Program-made: the position numbers and the translations under genes
Part shown: piece after piece, positions 6,730-13,998 of the stretch
How positions within the stretch are numbered: the first letter of the stretch is position 1
How the letters are laid out: each line of letters opens with the position of its first letter
The notes under the pieces: model-generated
Seen by the model: the letters and a program-made list of their open reading frames with translations, nothing else
What the model was told of the DNA's origin: nothing
The model's database searches: none
DNA from: Bog-756 sp037141235
Lineage (GTDB): Bacteria; Actinomycetota; Acidimicrobiia; Acidimicrobiales; RAAP-2
Reading direction: 5' to 3'
Length of the DNA: 17,240 nucleotides
NCBI GenBank assembly: GCA_037141235.1
Contig: JBAXCY010000045.1
Location: 1-17,240 of the forward strand

Positions 6730-7563
6730 ATGGACATCAACGGGCGCGTAGTGGTGGTGACCGGCGGGGCGGCAGGTATCGGCCGTGCACTGTGCCGGTC
6801 GTTCGCCGCGGCTGGGGCGCTCGGCGTCGTGGTGGCCGACGTCGATGGATCTGGTGCAGAGAAGGTAGCGACGGCGCTGGTGGCTGACGGACGTTCCGCC
6901 ATCGCCGTCCGCTGCGATGTGGCGGACGAGTCCGATGTGATCGCGTTGGTAGCCGCGGCCGAAGAGGCCTACGGGCCGGTGGACATCTTCTGTGCCAACG
7001 CGGGCATCGTGGTGCCCGGCGGCGTCGAGGTGCTCGATCCTGAGTGGGACCGGATCTGGAAGATCAACGTCCAGAGCCACATCTACGCGGCTCGCGCTGT
7101 ACTCCCCTCCATGCTGGCTCGGGGGGAGGGCTATCTGATCCACACGGCCTCAGCCGCCGGGCTGCTGACCCAATTGGGCTCCGCTCCGTATGCCGTGACG
7201 AAGCACGCCACTGTGGCCTTGGCCGAGTGGCTGTCGATCACCCACGGTGACGCCGGGCTGAAGGTCTCGTGCCTGTGCCCCCAAGGTGTCTGGACGGCCA
7301 TGACCGGCGCCGGCGACGACGAGGAGGATGCCGCGGGCGACAACCTCGGCCGCGACTTCGCCGTCTCCACGGCTGGTCGCGACGGCATGATGCTGCCGGC
7401 CGAGGTGGCGCAGATCGTTATGGAAGCCGTAGCCGATGAGCGCTTCTTGATTCTCCCCCATCCAGTGGTGGCCGAGTACGAGCAGCGCCGGGCTGGCGAC
7501 CGCGAGCGGTGGCTCCGCGGCATGCGCAAGGTCCAAGGCCAGATCGTCGACTCGCTGGGCTGA
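6730..7563 (+). CDS. Short-chain dehydrogenase/reductase (SDR)
   Basis: This is a 277-aa classical SDR with the full set of landmarks: cofactor motif TGGAAGIG (11-18), Asp37 at the end of beta-2 (favours NAD(H)), CANAG (88-92), Asn113, and the catalytic Ser141, Tyr154 and Lys158 (YAVTK). It interconverts an alcohol and a ketone on an unidentified substrate. The C-terminal quarter, after about residue 190, contains an acidic stretch (GDDEEDAAGDN) in the variable substrate lid. It starts 2 bp after the stop of the ACAD-like gene, and the G-rich end of that gene (GGGTAGGGG) serves as its ribosome binding site. This suggests the pair performs consecutive steps, for example dehydrogenation and keto/hydroxy conversion of an acyl-CoA. 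Confidence 0.92.
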   Translation: MDINGRVVVVTGGAAGIGRALCRSFAAAGALGVVVADVDGSGAEKVATALVADGRSAIAVRCDVADESDVIALVAAAEEAYGPVDIFCANAGIVVPGGVEVLDPEWDRIWKINVQSHIYAARAVLPSMLARGEGYLIHTASAAGLLTQLGSAPYAVTKHATVALAEWLSITHGDAGLKVSCLCPQGVWTAMTGAGDDEEDAAGDNLGRDFAVSTAGRDGMMLPAEVAQIVMEAVADERFLILPHPVVAEYEQRRAGDRERWLRGMRKVQGQIVDSLG

Positions 7564-7637
7564 TCTGCCGCAAGGATGTCACACCTGTTTCGTAGGGTGC
7601 TGACAGATGATTACCTCCGCATCCAGCACGTTCTCCG

Positions 7638-7657
7638 GTTCGCCCGGTTCAGCGAAC
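7638..7657. terminator. Short hairpin in the 7564-7699 gap, possible terminator
   Basis: GTTCGC (7638-7643) pairs with GCGAAC (7652-7657) around an 8-nt loop, 75 bp after the SDR stop and before the promoter of the next cassette. No T-run follows, so it is a weak terminator candidate and could equally be an operator. Confidence 0.3.
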
Positions 7658-7699
7658 GACTCCGATCGGCAACCCGGCGCGCCCCTTGTCCAGTCCCCC

Positions 7700-7728
7700 T
7701 TGACAGGCCTCCCCGCTCTGTGTAGACT
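7700..7728 (+). promoter_or_regulatory. Near-consensus promoter of the HTH-VWA cassette (leaderless)
   Basis: TTGACA (7700-7705), a 17-bp spacer and TAGACT (7723-7728) form a near-perfect housekeeping promoter. Only eight bases separate the -10 from ATG 7737, so transcription should begin at or within two bases of the start codon and yield a leaderless mRNA. No Shine-Dalgarno sequence is present before the ATG, which agrees with this. Confidence 0.82.
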
Positions 7729-7736
7729 CCCTGTAC

Positions 7737-8075
7737 ATGGCCACCGGCAAGCACTCCGATCCGACGCCCGAAACGACACGGAACACCGATGCGTTCCTGG
7801 CTTGGCTCGAGGATGTTCCTGACCCCCAAGAGCGGTATCGGCGGGCTACAGAAGAGCTCGCCGAGCACCAGGTGGCCGTGGAGCGGCTGTCAGCAGTTCG
7901 GGCCCATGCGGCGGCCGATGCCTACGACCTCGGCACATCGGTGCGTGGTCTGGCCGAGCAGCTCGGTGTGAGCCCGTCCAGGGTGCACCAGTTGATCCAA
8001 GAAGCAAAGGCCCAACCCTCCAAGACGGAGGAAGGCAAGCGGCGGCGAGCGGGTCGCCAGAAGGGAAGTTCCTGA
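7737..8075 (+). CDS. Small helix-turn-helix protein
   Basis: This 112-aa protein of unknown name has a helical, acidic N-terminal half (about 18-60, with LAWLEDVPDPQERYRRATEE). A helix-turn-helix follows at about 66-90 (SVRGLAEQLGVSPSRVHQLI), similar to sigma-70 region 4 or MarR/MerR-type DNA-binding helices. It ends in a basic tail (KRRRAGRQKG, 101-110). It should bind DNA, possibly its own promoter, which is strong and lies immediately before the ATG. The start is supported by the leaderless promoter spacing. Its TGA overlaps the next ATG (TGATG), tying its production to that of the VWA protein. I do not recognise a characterised homologue. Confidence 0.8.
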   Translation: MATGKHSDPTPETTRNTDAFLAWLEDVPDPQERYRRATEELAEHQVAVERLSAVRAHAAADAYDLGTSVRGLAEQLGVSPSRVHQLIQEAKAQPSKTEEGKRRRAGRQKGSS

Positions 8076-8875
8076 TGAAGACAGCAACGACGAAGGGGAA
8101 GGCGGAACAGAAGGTGACGAAGAACGTGACGAAGAACGAAACGAAGAACGTGACGAAGAACCAGGAGGGGTCAGTGGACAAGTCCGTGCAGCAGCCGGTG
8201 AAGAAGACCGCCAAAAAGGTGGTCAAGAAGACCGTGAAAGCCGACGCCGCTGACCAGACGACTCTGGTGGTGCTGGTAGTCGACCGCAGCGGCTCCATGA
8301 CGTCGATCAAGGAAGATATGGAGGGCGGCATCAAGACTCTGCTCGAGGAACAGAGCCAAGTGGCTGGCACCTGTCTGGTCACGCTGGCCCAGTTCGACAG
8401 TGAGTACGAGTTGGTGGCCGATGCCACACCCATCGCCGAGCTGGCCGACTACCTGCTCATCCCTCGGGGCAGCACCGCCCTCTTGGATGCCATCGGCCGC
8501 ACCATCGGCCAAGTGGAGAGTCGACTCAAGGGGCTGGCGCCTGATGATCAGCCGGATCATGTGCTGTTCGCCGTCATCACCGACGGCATGGAGAACGCCA
8601 GCAGCGAGTGGACCCGTTCCAAGGTCATGAAGTCGGTCAAGGCCAAGGTGGCCGGTGGGTGGGACTTCATGTTCCTCGGGGCGAACCAGGACGCCATCGA
8701 AGAGGGTGCACACATGGGGTTCGCCGCAGAGACGGCGCTCACCTTCGAACCGTCATCCGAAGGAATCAAAGAGGCATGGTCTTCAGTGTCCATGTCCATG
8801 GGCAAGATGCGCCGAGGCGAGGCCAGCGCCCTCGAGTTCACCGAGGAAGATCGTAAGGCGGCATCGGGTCAGTGA
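8075..8875 (+). CDS. VWA-domain protein with MIDAS and lysine-rich N-terminal tail
   Basis: This 266-aa protein has two parts. Residues 1-57 are a Lys/Thr/Asn/Val-rich, positively charged tail built from four copies of VTKN-like units (14-29) followed by KKTAKKVVKKTVK. Residues 62-255 form a von Willebrand A domain with a complete MIDAS metal site: DRSGSM (Asp70, Ser72, Ser74), Thr134 in RGSTALLDA, and Asp170 in VITDGMEN. VWA domains bind partner proteins through a bound Mg2+. No signal peptide or membrane segment is visible, so it is probably cytoplasmic. The basic tail could bind nucleic acid or an acidic partner (inference). It is translationally coupled to the HTH gene and faces a converging diguanylate cyclase gene. 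No AAA+ ATPase of the MoxR type, the usual partner of such proteins, is nearby. Confidence 0.88.
   Translation: MKTATTKGKAEQKVTKNVTKNETKNVTKNQEGSVDKSVQQPVKKTAKKVVKKTVKADAADQTTLVVLVVDRSGSMTSIKEDMEGGIKTLLEEQSQVAGTCLVTLAQFDSEYELVADATPIAELADYLLIPRGSTALLDAIGRTIGQVESRLKGLAPDDQPDHVLFAVITDGMENASSEWTRSKVMKSVKAKVAGGWDFMFLGANQDAIEEGAHMGFAAETALTFEPSSEGIKEAWSSVSMSMGKMRRGEASALEFTEEDRKAASGQ
8114..8161. repeat. Four 12-bp tandem repeats in the VWA gene N-terminus
   Basis: The unit GTGACGAAGAAC occurs at 8114-8125, 8126-8137 and 8150-8161, with one variant (GAAACGAAGAAC) at 8138-8149. In frame it encodes Val-Thr-Lys-Asn units. Copy number change would lengthen the basic tail by four residues at a time without a frameshift. 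Confidence 0.92.
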
Positions 8876-8973
8876 CCAGACGGTCACCGAGCTACAACGC
8901 GGCGTGTCCAACCACTTGATGCGAACCGTCGAGGCAGGGGTGACGGACCACAAGACCAGGTAGCGCAGACCTG

Positions 8974-9000
8974 GAGATCCGGACCCTCGGGCCGGGTCTC
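8974..9000. terminator. Hairpin between converging genes, probable bidirectional terminator
   Basis: GAGATCCGG (8974-8982) pairs with CCGGGTCTC (8992-9000), nine pairs including one G-U wobble, around a 9-nt loop. It sits between the end of the VWA gene and the end of the converging diguanylate cyclase gene. There is only a short TT after it, so termination strength is uncertain. The 133-bp gap holds nothing else recognisable. Confidence 0.5.
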
Positions 9001-9008
9001 TTGGGCCC

Positions 9009-10331
9009 TCAGACCGATTCGGTGGCGACCAGCATCCACTCCTCGAACTTTTCGAAGCGGTCCTTCCCTCGATCCTTGGCTGTGTACATGGCCCGATCGG
9101 CATGGGACATCAGTTCGTCGAGCGTGATCCCCGGCTCCGAAAAAGAGAAGCCGATGCTCACCGTGGCCGACACTGTGGTTCTCCCGATGACCATGGGTTG
9201 GCGGCACTCGTCCAAGATGCGTTCGGCCAGAGCGAAGACTTCACCGGGATGGTCGAAGTCCTCGACGATCACCCCGAACTCGTCGCCACCGAGCCGAGCC
9301 GCGGTGTCTGCCTTGCGGATGTTGCCCACCAGCACCGCCCCCATCGACCGGAGCAAGGCATCGCCCACGGCGTGCCCGAAACGGTCGTTGGCTTCCTTCA
9401 GCCCATCCATGTCGAGGAACAGCGCAGCCAGTTGGTCACGCGACCGCTCCGTCCGTTCCAAGGCATGGGTCAGTCGGTTCTGAAAGAGGGCTCGGTTTCC
9501 AAGCCCGGTGAGCGAATCATGGAACGCCTGATACGACAGTTCTTCCTCGAGCCGCATCCGATCCGTGATGTCGTGGCCGGTTATGACGTAGCCCCCGACC
9601 GACGGATCATCGACCAGGTTCACGACGGCCAACTCGAAGGGGACTGATGCCGAGCCCATCTTGCGGCTGAGGTTGACGCATACCGTCACCGGAGCGATGG
9701 ACCTCGACCCTTGGGCGCTTCGTGCAAGCGCCGTCTCCAGCGCATGTCGATCGCCATGTTCCACCAGGTGCGCCAGCGGCCGTCCTTCCACCAGTTCAGG
9801 ATCGTGGCCGAGCAGGCGCGACAGCGCACCCGAGCAGGACATGACGGTGCCATCAGGTGCTACCAGCATGGTGACCACGGCTGCGTTCTGCACTACGGCC
9901 CGAAACCGTGCGTCCTGGTTGTGCGCCAACTCGAAGCGGCGCCGATCGGTCAAGTCACGGAGGCTCAGCAGCACACACCCGGTATCGAACCAGGTGATCG
10001 GGGACCCCTTCATCTCCACCAACCGCCAGCCGTCGGGTGTGCGCAGACGCACCTCGATCGGGGCCCCGACCTCCTTGTCTTGGATGCTGACCAACGACAA
10101 AAGGACGAAGTGGAGATCCTCGGGATGGACGAAGTCGAGGCCGGACATCCCTACCGATTCGCCAATAGAGCGACCGAACATCCGCTCGGTGCTGGCGTTC
10201 GCCCAGCGCACATCCCCAGTGGCATCGACCACCAGAACAGCATCGGGGAGATCGCGCAGCATCCTGGTCAGATCGTCGTCACCAACTGCTTCGACCTGGC
10301 GAATCCGTGGTCCGAGGACTGGTTCTCCCAT
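9009..10331 (-). CDS. Diguanylate cyclase, PAS-PAS-GGDEF
   Basis: This 440-aa soluble protein has PAS 1 at about 20-130 (VVDATGDVRWANAS, FVHPEDL), PAS 2 at about 140-258 (ending GYVITGHDITDR) and a GGDEF domain at about 265-430. GGDEF is intact at 348-352 (RLGGDEFGVI), and the product-inhibition I-site RKAD (339-342) sits the usual five residues upstream. It should therefore make cyclic di-GMP from two GTP and be feedback-inhibited. The PAS domains probably sense a small ligand or redox state; no cofactor can be assigned. There is no transmembrane segment. It is transcribed away from the aldo/keto reductase across a 68-bp gap, with no strong Shine-Dalgarno before ATG 10331. Its PAS 2-GGDEF half is clearly similar in layout to the membrane-bound protein 1.3 kb away, suggesting paralogy. 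Confidence 0.94.
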   Translation of the reverse strand: MGEPVLGPRIRQVEAVGDDDLTRMLRDLPDAVLVVDATGDVRWANASTERMFGRSIGESVGMSGLDFVHPEDLHFVLLSLVSIQDKEVGAPIEVRLRTPDGWRLVEMKGSPITWFDTGCVLLSLRDLTDRRRFELAHNQDARFRAVVQNAAVVTMLVAPDGTVMSCSGALSRLLGHDPELVEGRPLAHLVEHGDRHALETALARSAQGSRSIAPVTVCVNLSRKMGSASVPFELAVVNLVDDPSVGGYVITGHDITDRMRLEEELSYQAFHDSLTGLGNRALFQNRLTHALERTERSRDQLAALFLDMDGLKEANDRFGHAVGDALLRSMGAVLVGNIRKADTAARLGGDEFGVIVEDFDHPGEVFALAERILDECRQPMVIGRTTVSATVSIGFSFSEPGITLDELMSHADRAMYTAKDRGKDRFEKFEEWMLVATESV

Positions 10332-10361
10332 AGTGGGTTCATCGGCCCCCCAGCGTGCACC

Positions 10362-10393
10362 TTGAGTAGCAGGATGCCCGAGCCAAGTACCGT
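10362..10393 (+). promoter_or_regulatory. Possible leaderless promoter of the aldo/keto reductase
   Basis: TACCGT (10388-10393) fits TANNNT and ends six bases before ATG 10400, the spacing typical of leaderless actinobacterial genes. The best -35 candidate, TTGAGT (10362-10367), gives a long 20-bp spacer, so the -35 match is weak. Confidence 0.45.
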
Positions 10394-10399
10394 TGGTCC

Positions 10400-11386
10400 A
10401 TGACCACCGAACACCGAACCCTGGCCGGATCCGATGTCACGATCCCCTTGCTGGGCGTGGGCACCTGGGCCTGGGGCGACTCGTCGACCTGGGGCATGGG
10501 CAGCTATGACACCGATCTCACCCGGGACTCGATCCGTGAGGCCTGGGACGCATCGGTCGATTCCGGTGCCGCCTTCTTCGACTCGGCTGAGGTCTACGGA
10601 AGTGGGGAGAGCGAACGGATCATCGGAACGTTGCTGGCCGACGACCCCAAGCGTGCGACTGGCTCGGTAATCGCCACCAAGTTCATGCCGTCACCCTGGA
10701 AGCTCAACGTGCAACGCGCGCTCCTGGCATCGCTGCGGGCATCGCTGGGCCGGCTCGGGCTCGAGTCGGTCGACCTCTACCAGATCCATGGCCCCATCAG
10801 CCTTCGATCGCACGCCGCCCTGGCCGGTGCCCTGGCCGCCGCCCACGGTGAGGGATTGGTAAAAGCGGTCGGCGTGTCGAACTACTCCATCAAGGAGACC
10901 CGCTCGATGGCAGCCGCACTGCAGCAACATGGCATGCGCCTGGCCACCAACCAGATCGAATTTTCGTTACTGCGTCGCTCCCCCGAAACCAGCGGACTGT
11001 TGGCCGCTTGCGCTGAACTCGGCGTACTGCCTCTGGCGTACTCCCCTATCGGACAGGGCCGACTCACCGGCAAATATTCCGCCGCCAACCCTCCCCCGGG
11101 AAAGCGCAACTTCTCGAACCACCCGATGGAGGTGGTCGACGGCATCGTCGCCGAGCTCCGCAGCATCGGCGAGGCTCGGGGTGGCAAGCTCCCCAGTCAG
11201 GTCGCACTCAACTGGGTGATGGCCAAGGGCGCAGTGCCCATCCCCGGGGCCAAGAACCGGCACCAGGCGGAGGAAAATGCGGGAGCCCTCGGATGGACCC
11301 TGGACGGGGAGGAGCTCGACCGACTCGACCGAGCGGCCCTGCCCGGGCTGCGCAGCCTACAGAACCGGTTCTGGCAGCACGGCTGA
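10400..11386 (+). CDS. Aldo/keto reductase
   Basis: This is a 328-aa NADPH-dependent (by family) oxidoreductase with a TIM-barrel fold. The catalytic tetrad is visible: Asp61 and Tyr66 in FFDSAEVYG, Lys94 in IATKF, His130 in LYQIHGP. The phosphate-binding end of the barrel is represented by VPIPGAKNRHQAEEN near residue 275. Length and motifs are normal, so it should reduce carbonyl groups. The substrate is unknown. It sits between two cyclic di-GMP genes and diverges from the first. No ribosome binding site is evident, consistent with leaderless translation. The arrangement does not prove a role in signalling; it may be a bystander. Confidence 0.92.
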   Translation: MTTEHRTLAGSDVTIPLLGVGTWAWGDSSTWGMGSYDTDLTRDSIREAWDASVDSGAAFFDSAEVYGSGESERIIGTLLADDPKRATGSVIATKFMPSPWKLNVQRALLASLRASLGRLGLESVDLYQIHGPISLRSHAALAGALAAAHGEGLVKAVGVSNYSIKETRSMAAALQQHGMRLATNQIEFSLLRRSPETSGLLAACAELGVLPLAYSPIGQGRLTGKYSAANPPPGKRNFSNHPMEVVDGIVAELRSIGEARGGKLPSQVALNWVMAKGAVPIPGAKNRHQAEENAGALGWTLDGEELDRLDRAALPGLRSLQNRFWQHG

Positions 11387-11392
11387 AGGCAG

Positions 11393-11407
11393 CCGCCTGG
11401 CGGGTTT
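11393..11407 (+). terminator. Weak GC hairpin after the aldo/keto reductase
   Basis: CCGCCTGGCGG followed by GTTT lies 7 bp after the reductase stop. The stem is short (three or four pairs once a loop is allowed), so this is a tentative terminator. Confidence 0.3.
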
Positions 11408-11424
11408 GATCGGCCCCGTCGCGC

Positions 11425-11452
11425 CTACCCCCTCGCCTCTACCCCCTCGCTC
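11425..11452. repeat. 14-bp direct repeat (2 copies) in a non-coding gap
   Basis: CTACCCCCTCGC recurs at 11425-11436 and 11439-11450 with a CT spacer, giving a 14-bp period in the 11387-11603 gap. The C-rich tract otherwise shows no gene and no clear promoter. Confidence 0.7.
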
Positions 11453-11603
11453 CGCATCGGCAGTCCTCCCCTGACCCGCGCCTCCCTGAACAGGGATCTT
11501 CCCCTCGGACTGGGTCCCTGAGTTCAAGTTCGTGCCTCATTGCGCCGAACGTAGAAGAGCCCCCGGCGCGCGGTGTGGCGCGACAAGGGGACGATGTCGG
11601 AAC

Positions 11604-13922
11604 ATGGCCAACGTCACACAGCCCGACCCTGACGATATGGTGCTCGGCCCGCCTCGGGTCGGCGCGCCTCGGGTCGGAGCGTCTCGTCTCCGCCTCGGCC
11701 CGACCAGCCTGGCCTACCTGATCGGTCCCGTGGCCTACCTGGCCATCTTGGCGCTCATGCAGTTCCACTACGTGTCTCGCCAGTCCTCCTTGGTGTGGCT
11801 CGGCATCTTCATCGCCATCCCTGTCAGCAACCTGATGGTCGACCGCGTCTATGCCACCCATCTCACCGTGGCCACGTTCCATCTCCGAGTAGCTACCCAG
11901 GTCGCCGCCGTCACCGCCGTCATCTACCTGTCGGGTTGGGGCCCGGTGCTGTGGGGCGCCTACGCCTTCATCGCCCTCGAGGACATCGCCGTGGGTGGTT
12001 CGTGGGCTTGGCGGCCGGTAGCCCTGTGGAGCCTCTTGGGTATGGCCGTCGGGGAGCTGTGTATTTCGCACGAATGGGTGCCCTCCATGCTCTCGTTCTC
12101 TCAATCGACCGCCCTGACTCTGATGGGTGTCATCGTCTTGTTCTTCGTGATCCGCATGGCCGGGGCCATCATCGAGCAGAAAGAGGCCGCCGAAGTTGCC
12201 GTCCGTCGAAGTGAGGACCGGTTCCGGTCCCTGATCCAGAACTCGTCCGACGTGACCATGATCGTGGATGCCGATGGGCTCTACCGCTACGTCTCTCCGG
12301 CGGCCAAGGATCTCCTCGGCTACGAGCCTGCCGCCATGCTCGGGACCACGGCCACCGACTACGTGCACCCGTCGGACTGGGATCTGCTCCGCCGAGTGCT
12401 CGGACCTGCCTTCCAAGCCTCTTCGGACACGGCCATCATCGAGTTCCGGATGCTGCGCCAGGACGGGACCGTACGCGATGTCGAAGCCATCATCTCTAAC
12501 CAGATCACCCGTCCATCGGTGGCTGGATACGTGACCAATGTGCGCGACGTCACCGAGCGCAAGAAGTTCGAGGAACTGCTCTCCCATCGTGCCCTTCACG
12601 ACCCGTTGACCGGCCTGGCCAACCGCCAACTCATCTTGGATCGTGCCGACCAGATGCTCGTGCGGGCTCGTCGCAAGGGCGAACCGGTGGCCGCTTTCTT
12701 CGTGGATCTCGACAACTTCAAGGATGCCAACGATTCGCTCGGCCATGCCGCCGGCGACCGCCTGCTCCAGGCCGTGGCCAGCCGGCTGGTCGGCCTGCTG
12801 CGCTCGAGCGATACCGTCGGTCGACTCGGAGGTGACGAGTTCGTCATCTTGGCTGAAGGGGTATCGCTGGCCGAGGGACCGGATTCGATCGCGGAACGCA
12901 TACGTCAGGTTCTTCGACCTCCTTTCTTCGTAGAAGGGTTCGAGACTCTCCCCATCAACGTGTCAGCCAGCGTCGGGATCGCCTCGGGCGACCGCGTGTC
13001 GGCCCTCGACCTACTGCGCGACGCCGATATCGCTCTCTATCGGGCCAAGGCGGCCGGCCGGGACCAGGCCATCGAGTTCGAGGAGTCAATGCACCTGGCC
13101 GCCAGCGAGCGCCTCACCCTTAGAGCTGAACTCGACTCTGCCCTGGCCGCCGGGGAGTTCCGCCTGCTCTACCAGCCCATCTTCGATCTCGAACGCGCAC
13201 AGCTGCGCGGGGTCGAGGCGCTGATCCGCTGGGAGCACCCGACCAAGGGCACGCTCGGCCCGGACCAGTTCGTCCCGGTGCTCGAGGACAGCGGCGACAT
13301 CGTCGCTGTCGGCCGGTGGGTCCTCGGTGAGGCGTGCAGACAGCTGGCTCTCTGGCGAGCCGGTGGCTACGACCTGACCATGTCGGTCAACGTCTCCATG
13401 CGCCAGCTCGAGTCCAACGAGTTCGTCGATGACGTGGGCCGGACGCTCTTGACCCATGGCCTCTCCCCTAGCTCGCTCATCATCGAGATCACCGAGTCCG
13501 TCCTGATGAAGGACGCCAACGCCACCGTTGCTCGCCTCCACCGGTTGAAGGATCTTGGAGTTCTCCTTTCTATCGACGACTTCGGAACCGGCTACTCGTC
13601 GCTGGCCTATCTGCGACAGTTTCCGGTCGACATCTTGAAGATCGACCGGTCGTTCGTGTCGGAGATGACCATCTCGCCGGATGCTGCCGCATTGGTGCAC
13701 ACGCTGGTGGAACTCGGTCACACACTGGGCCTGACGACCCTGGCCGAGGGCATCGAGCACGCCGAGCAGTTCGAAGGTCTCCGCAATGAGCGATGTGACC
13801 ACGGCCAGGGATACCTATTTTCGCGGCCCGTGCCCGCCTCAGGGATCGAGCATCTCATGGTGGAGACGCTTAGCCACGGACTACTGCTCCCCAACGGAGC
13901 CGCGCGCTCCTATTCCTTGTAG
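11604..13922 (+). CDS. Membrane PAS-GGDEF-EAL cyclic di-GMP enzyme
   Basis: This 772-aa protein has a hydrophobic N-terminal half-domain (about 33-190) with several membrane segments of a MASE-like sensor. A PAS domain follows (about 205-320), then GGDEF (about 330-495) and EAL (about 505-750). GGDEF is intact at 409-413 (RLGGDEFVIL) with an RSSD I-site at 400-403. The EAL domain keeps the key residues: EALIRW (Glu538), SVNVS (Asn596), EITES (Glu628), IDDFGTG (Asp658, Asp659), LKID (Lys679) and AEGIE (Glu715, Glu718). Both synthesis and hydrolysis of cyclic di-GMP are therefore possible, with one probably dominant or switched by the sensor. I chose ATG 11604; a GTG at 11532 would add 24 Arg/Cys-rich residues with no better RBS. 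A 15-bp repeat encodes PRVGAPRVGA just before the first membrane segment. It is followed by a UbiA gene after a 76-bp gap. Confidence 0.93.
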   Translation: MANVTQPDPDDMVLGPPRVGAPRVGASRLRLGPTSLAYLIGPVAYLAILALMQFHYVSRQSSLVWLGIFIAIPVSNLMVDRVYATHLTVATFHLRVATQVAAVTAVIYLSGWGPVLWGAYAFIALEDIAVGGSWAWRPVALWSLLGMAVGELCISHEWVPSMLSFSQSTALTLMGVIVLFFVIRMAGAIIEQKEAAEVAVRRSEDRFRSLIQNSSDVTMIVDADGLYRYVSPAAKDLLGYEPAAMLGTTATDYVHPSDWDLLRRVLGPAFQASSDTAIIEFRMLRQDGTVRDVEAIISNQITRPSVAGYVTNVRDVTERKKFEELLSHRALHDPLTGLANRQLILDRADQMLVRARRKGEPVAAFFVDLDNFKDANDSLGHAAGDRLLQAVASRLVGLLRSSDTVGRLGGDEFVILAEGVSLAEGPDSIAERIRQVLRPPFFVEGFETLPINVSASVGIASGDRVSALDLLRDADIALYRAKAAGRDQAIEFEESMHLAASERLTLRAELDSALAAGEFRLLYQPIFDLERAQLRGVEALIRWEHPTKGTLGPDQFVPVLEDSGDIVAVGRWVLGEACRQLALWRAGGYDLTMSVNVSMRQLESNEFVDDVGRTLLTHGLSPSSLIIEITESVLMKDANATVARLHRLKDLGVLLSIDDFGTGYSSLAYLRQFPVDILKIDRSFVSEMTISPDAAALVHTLVELGHTLGLTTLAEGIEHAEQFEGLRNERCDHGQGYLFSRPVPASGIEHLMVETLSHGLLLPNGAARSYSL
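11651..11680. repeat. 15-bp direct repeat near the N-terminus of the GGDEF-EAL gene
   Basis: GCCTCGGGTCGGCGC (11651-11665) is followed directly by GCCTCGGGTCGGAGC (11666-11680), one base different, with a third diverged copy beginning after it. In frame it encodes Pro-Arg-Val-Gly-Ala twice in the cytoplasmic tail before the membrane domain. Confidence 0.8.
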
Positions 13923-13940
13923 GAATGGGGACTCCGCTAG

Positions 13941-13976
13941 GTCGCCGAGGCTCGGGTCGTTAGGTCTCTGGGCGAC
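13941..13976. promoter_or_regulatory. Dyad GTCGCC-N24-GGCGAC with inner hairpin
   Basis: GTCGCC (13941-13946) and GGCGAC (13971-13976) form an inverted repeat, and CCGA (13945-13948) with TCGG (13952-13955) can form a competing small hairpin. The element lies between the GGDEF-EAL stop and the UbiA start. It could be a weak terminator or a regulator site; there is no T-run. Confidence 0.3.
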
Positions 13977-13987
13977 TGATCCCGGCC

Positions 13988-13993
13988 TAGGGT
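13988..13993 (+). promoter_or_regulatory. Possible -10 box for a leaderless UbiA transcript
   Basis: TAGGGT fits TANNNT and ends five bases before GTG 13999. No convincing -35 box is found 16-18 bp upstream. The spacing matches other leaderless candidates in this window, which is why it is noted. Confidence 0.35.
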
Positions 13994-13998
13994 GGCCT

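Noticed and set aside
11532..11603. GTG start adding 24 residues to the GGDEF-EAL protein
   Set aside because: The extra residues are Arg/Cys-rich and not membrane-like, and no ribosome binding site supports the GTG; it cannot be fully excluded.
11439..12746. 435-codon ORF on the minus strand
   Set aside because: It is antisense to the GGDEF-EAL gene, is rich in His, Asp, Gly and Arg as GC-rich shadows are, and shows no domain.
13786..13998. N-terminal extension of the UbiA protein
   Set aside because: These 71 codons overlap the EAL coding sequence in another frame and lack membrane or prenyltransferase character; GTG 13999 gives a normal family length.
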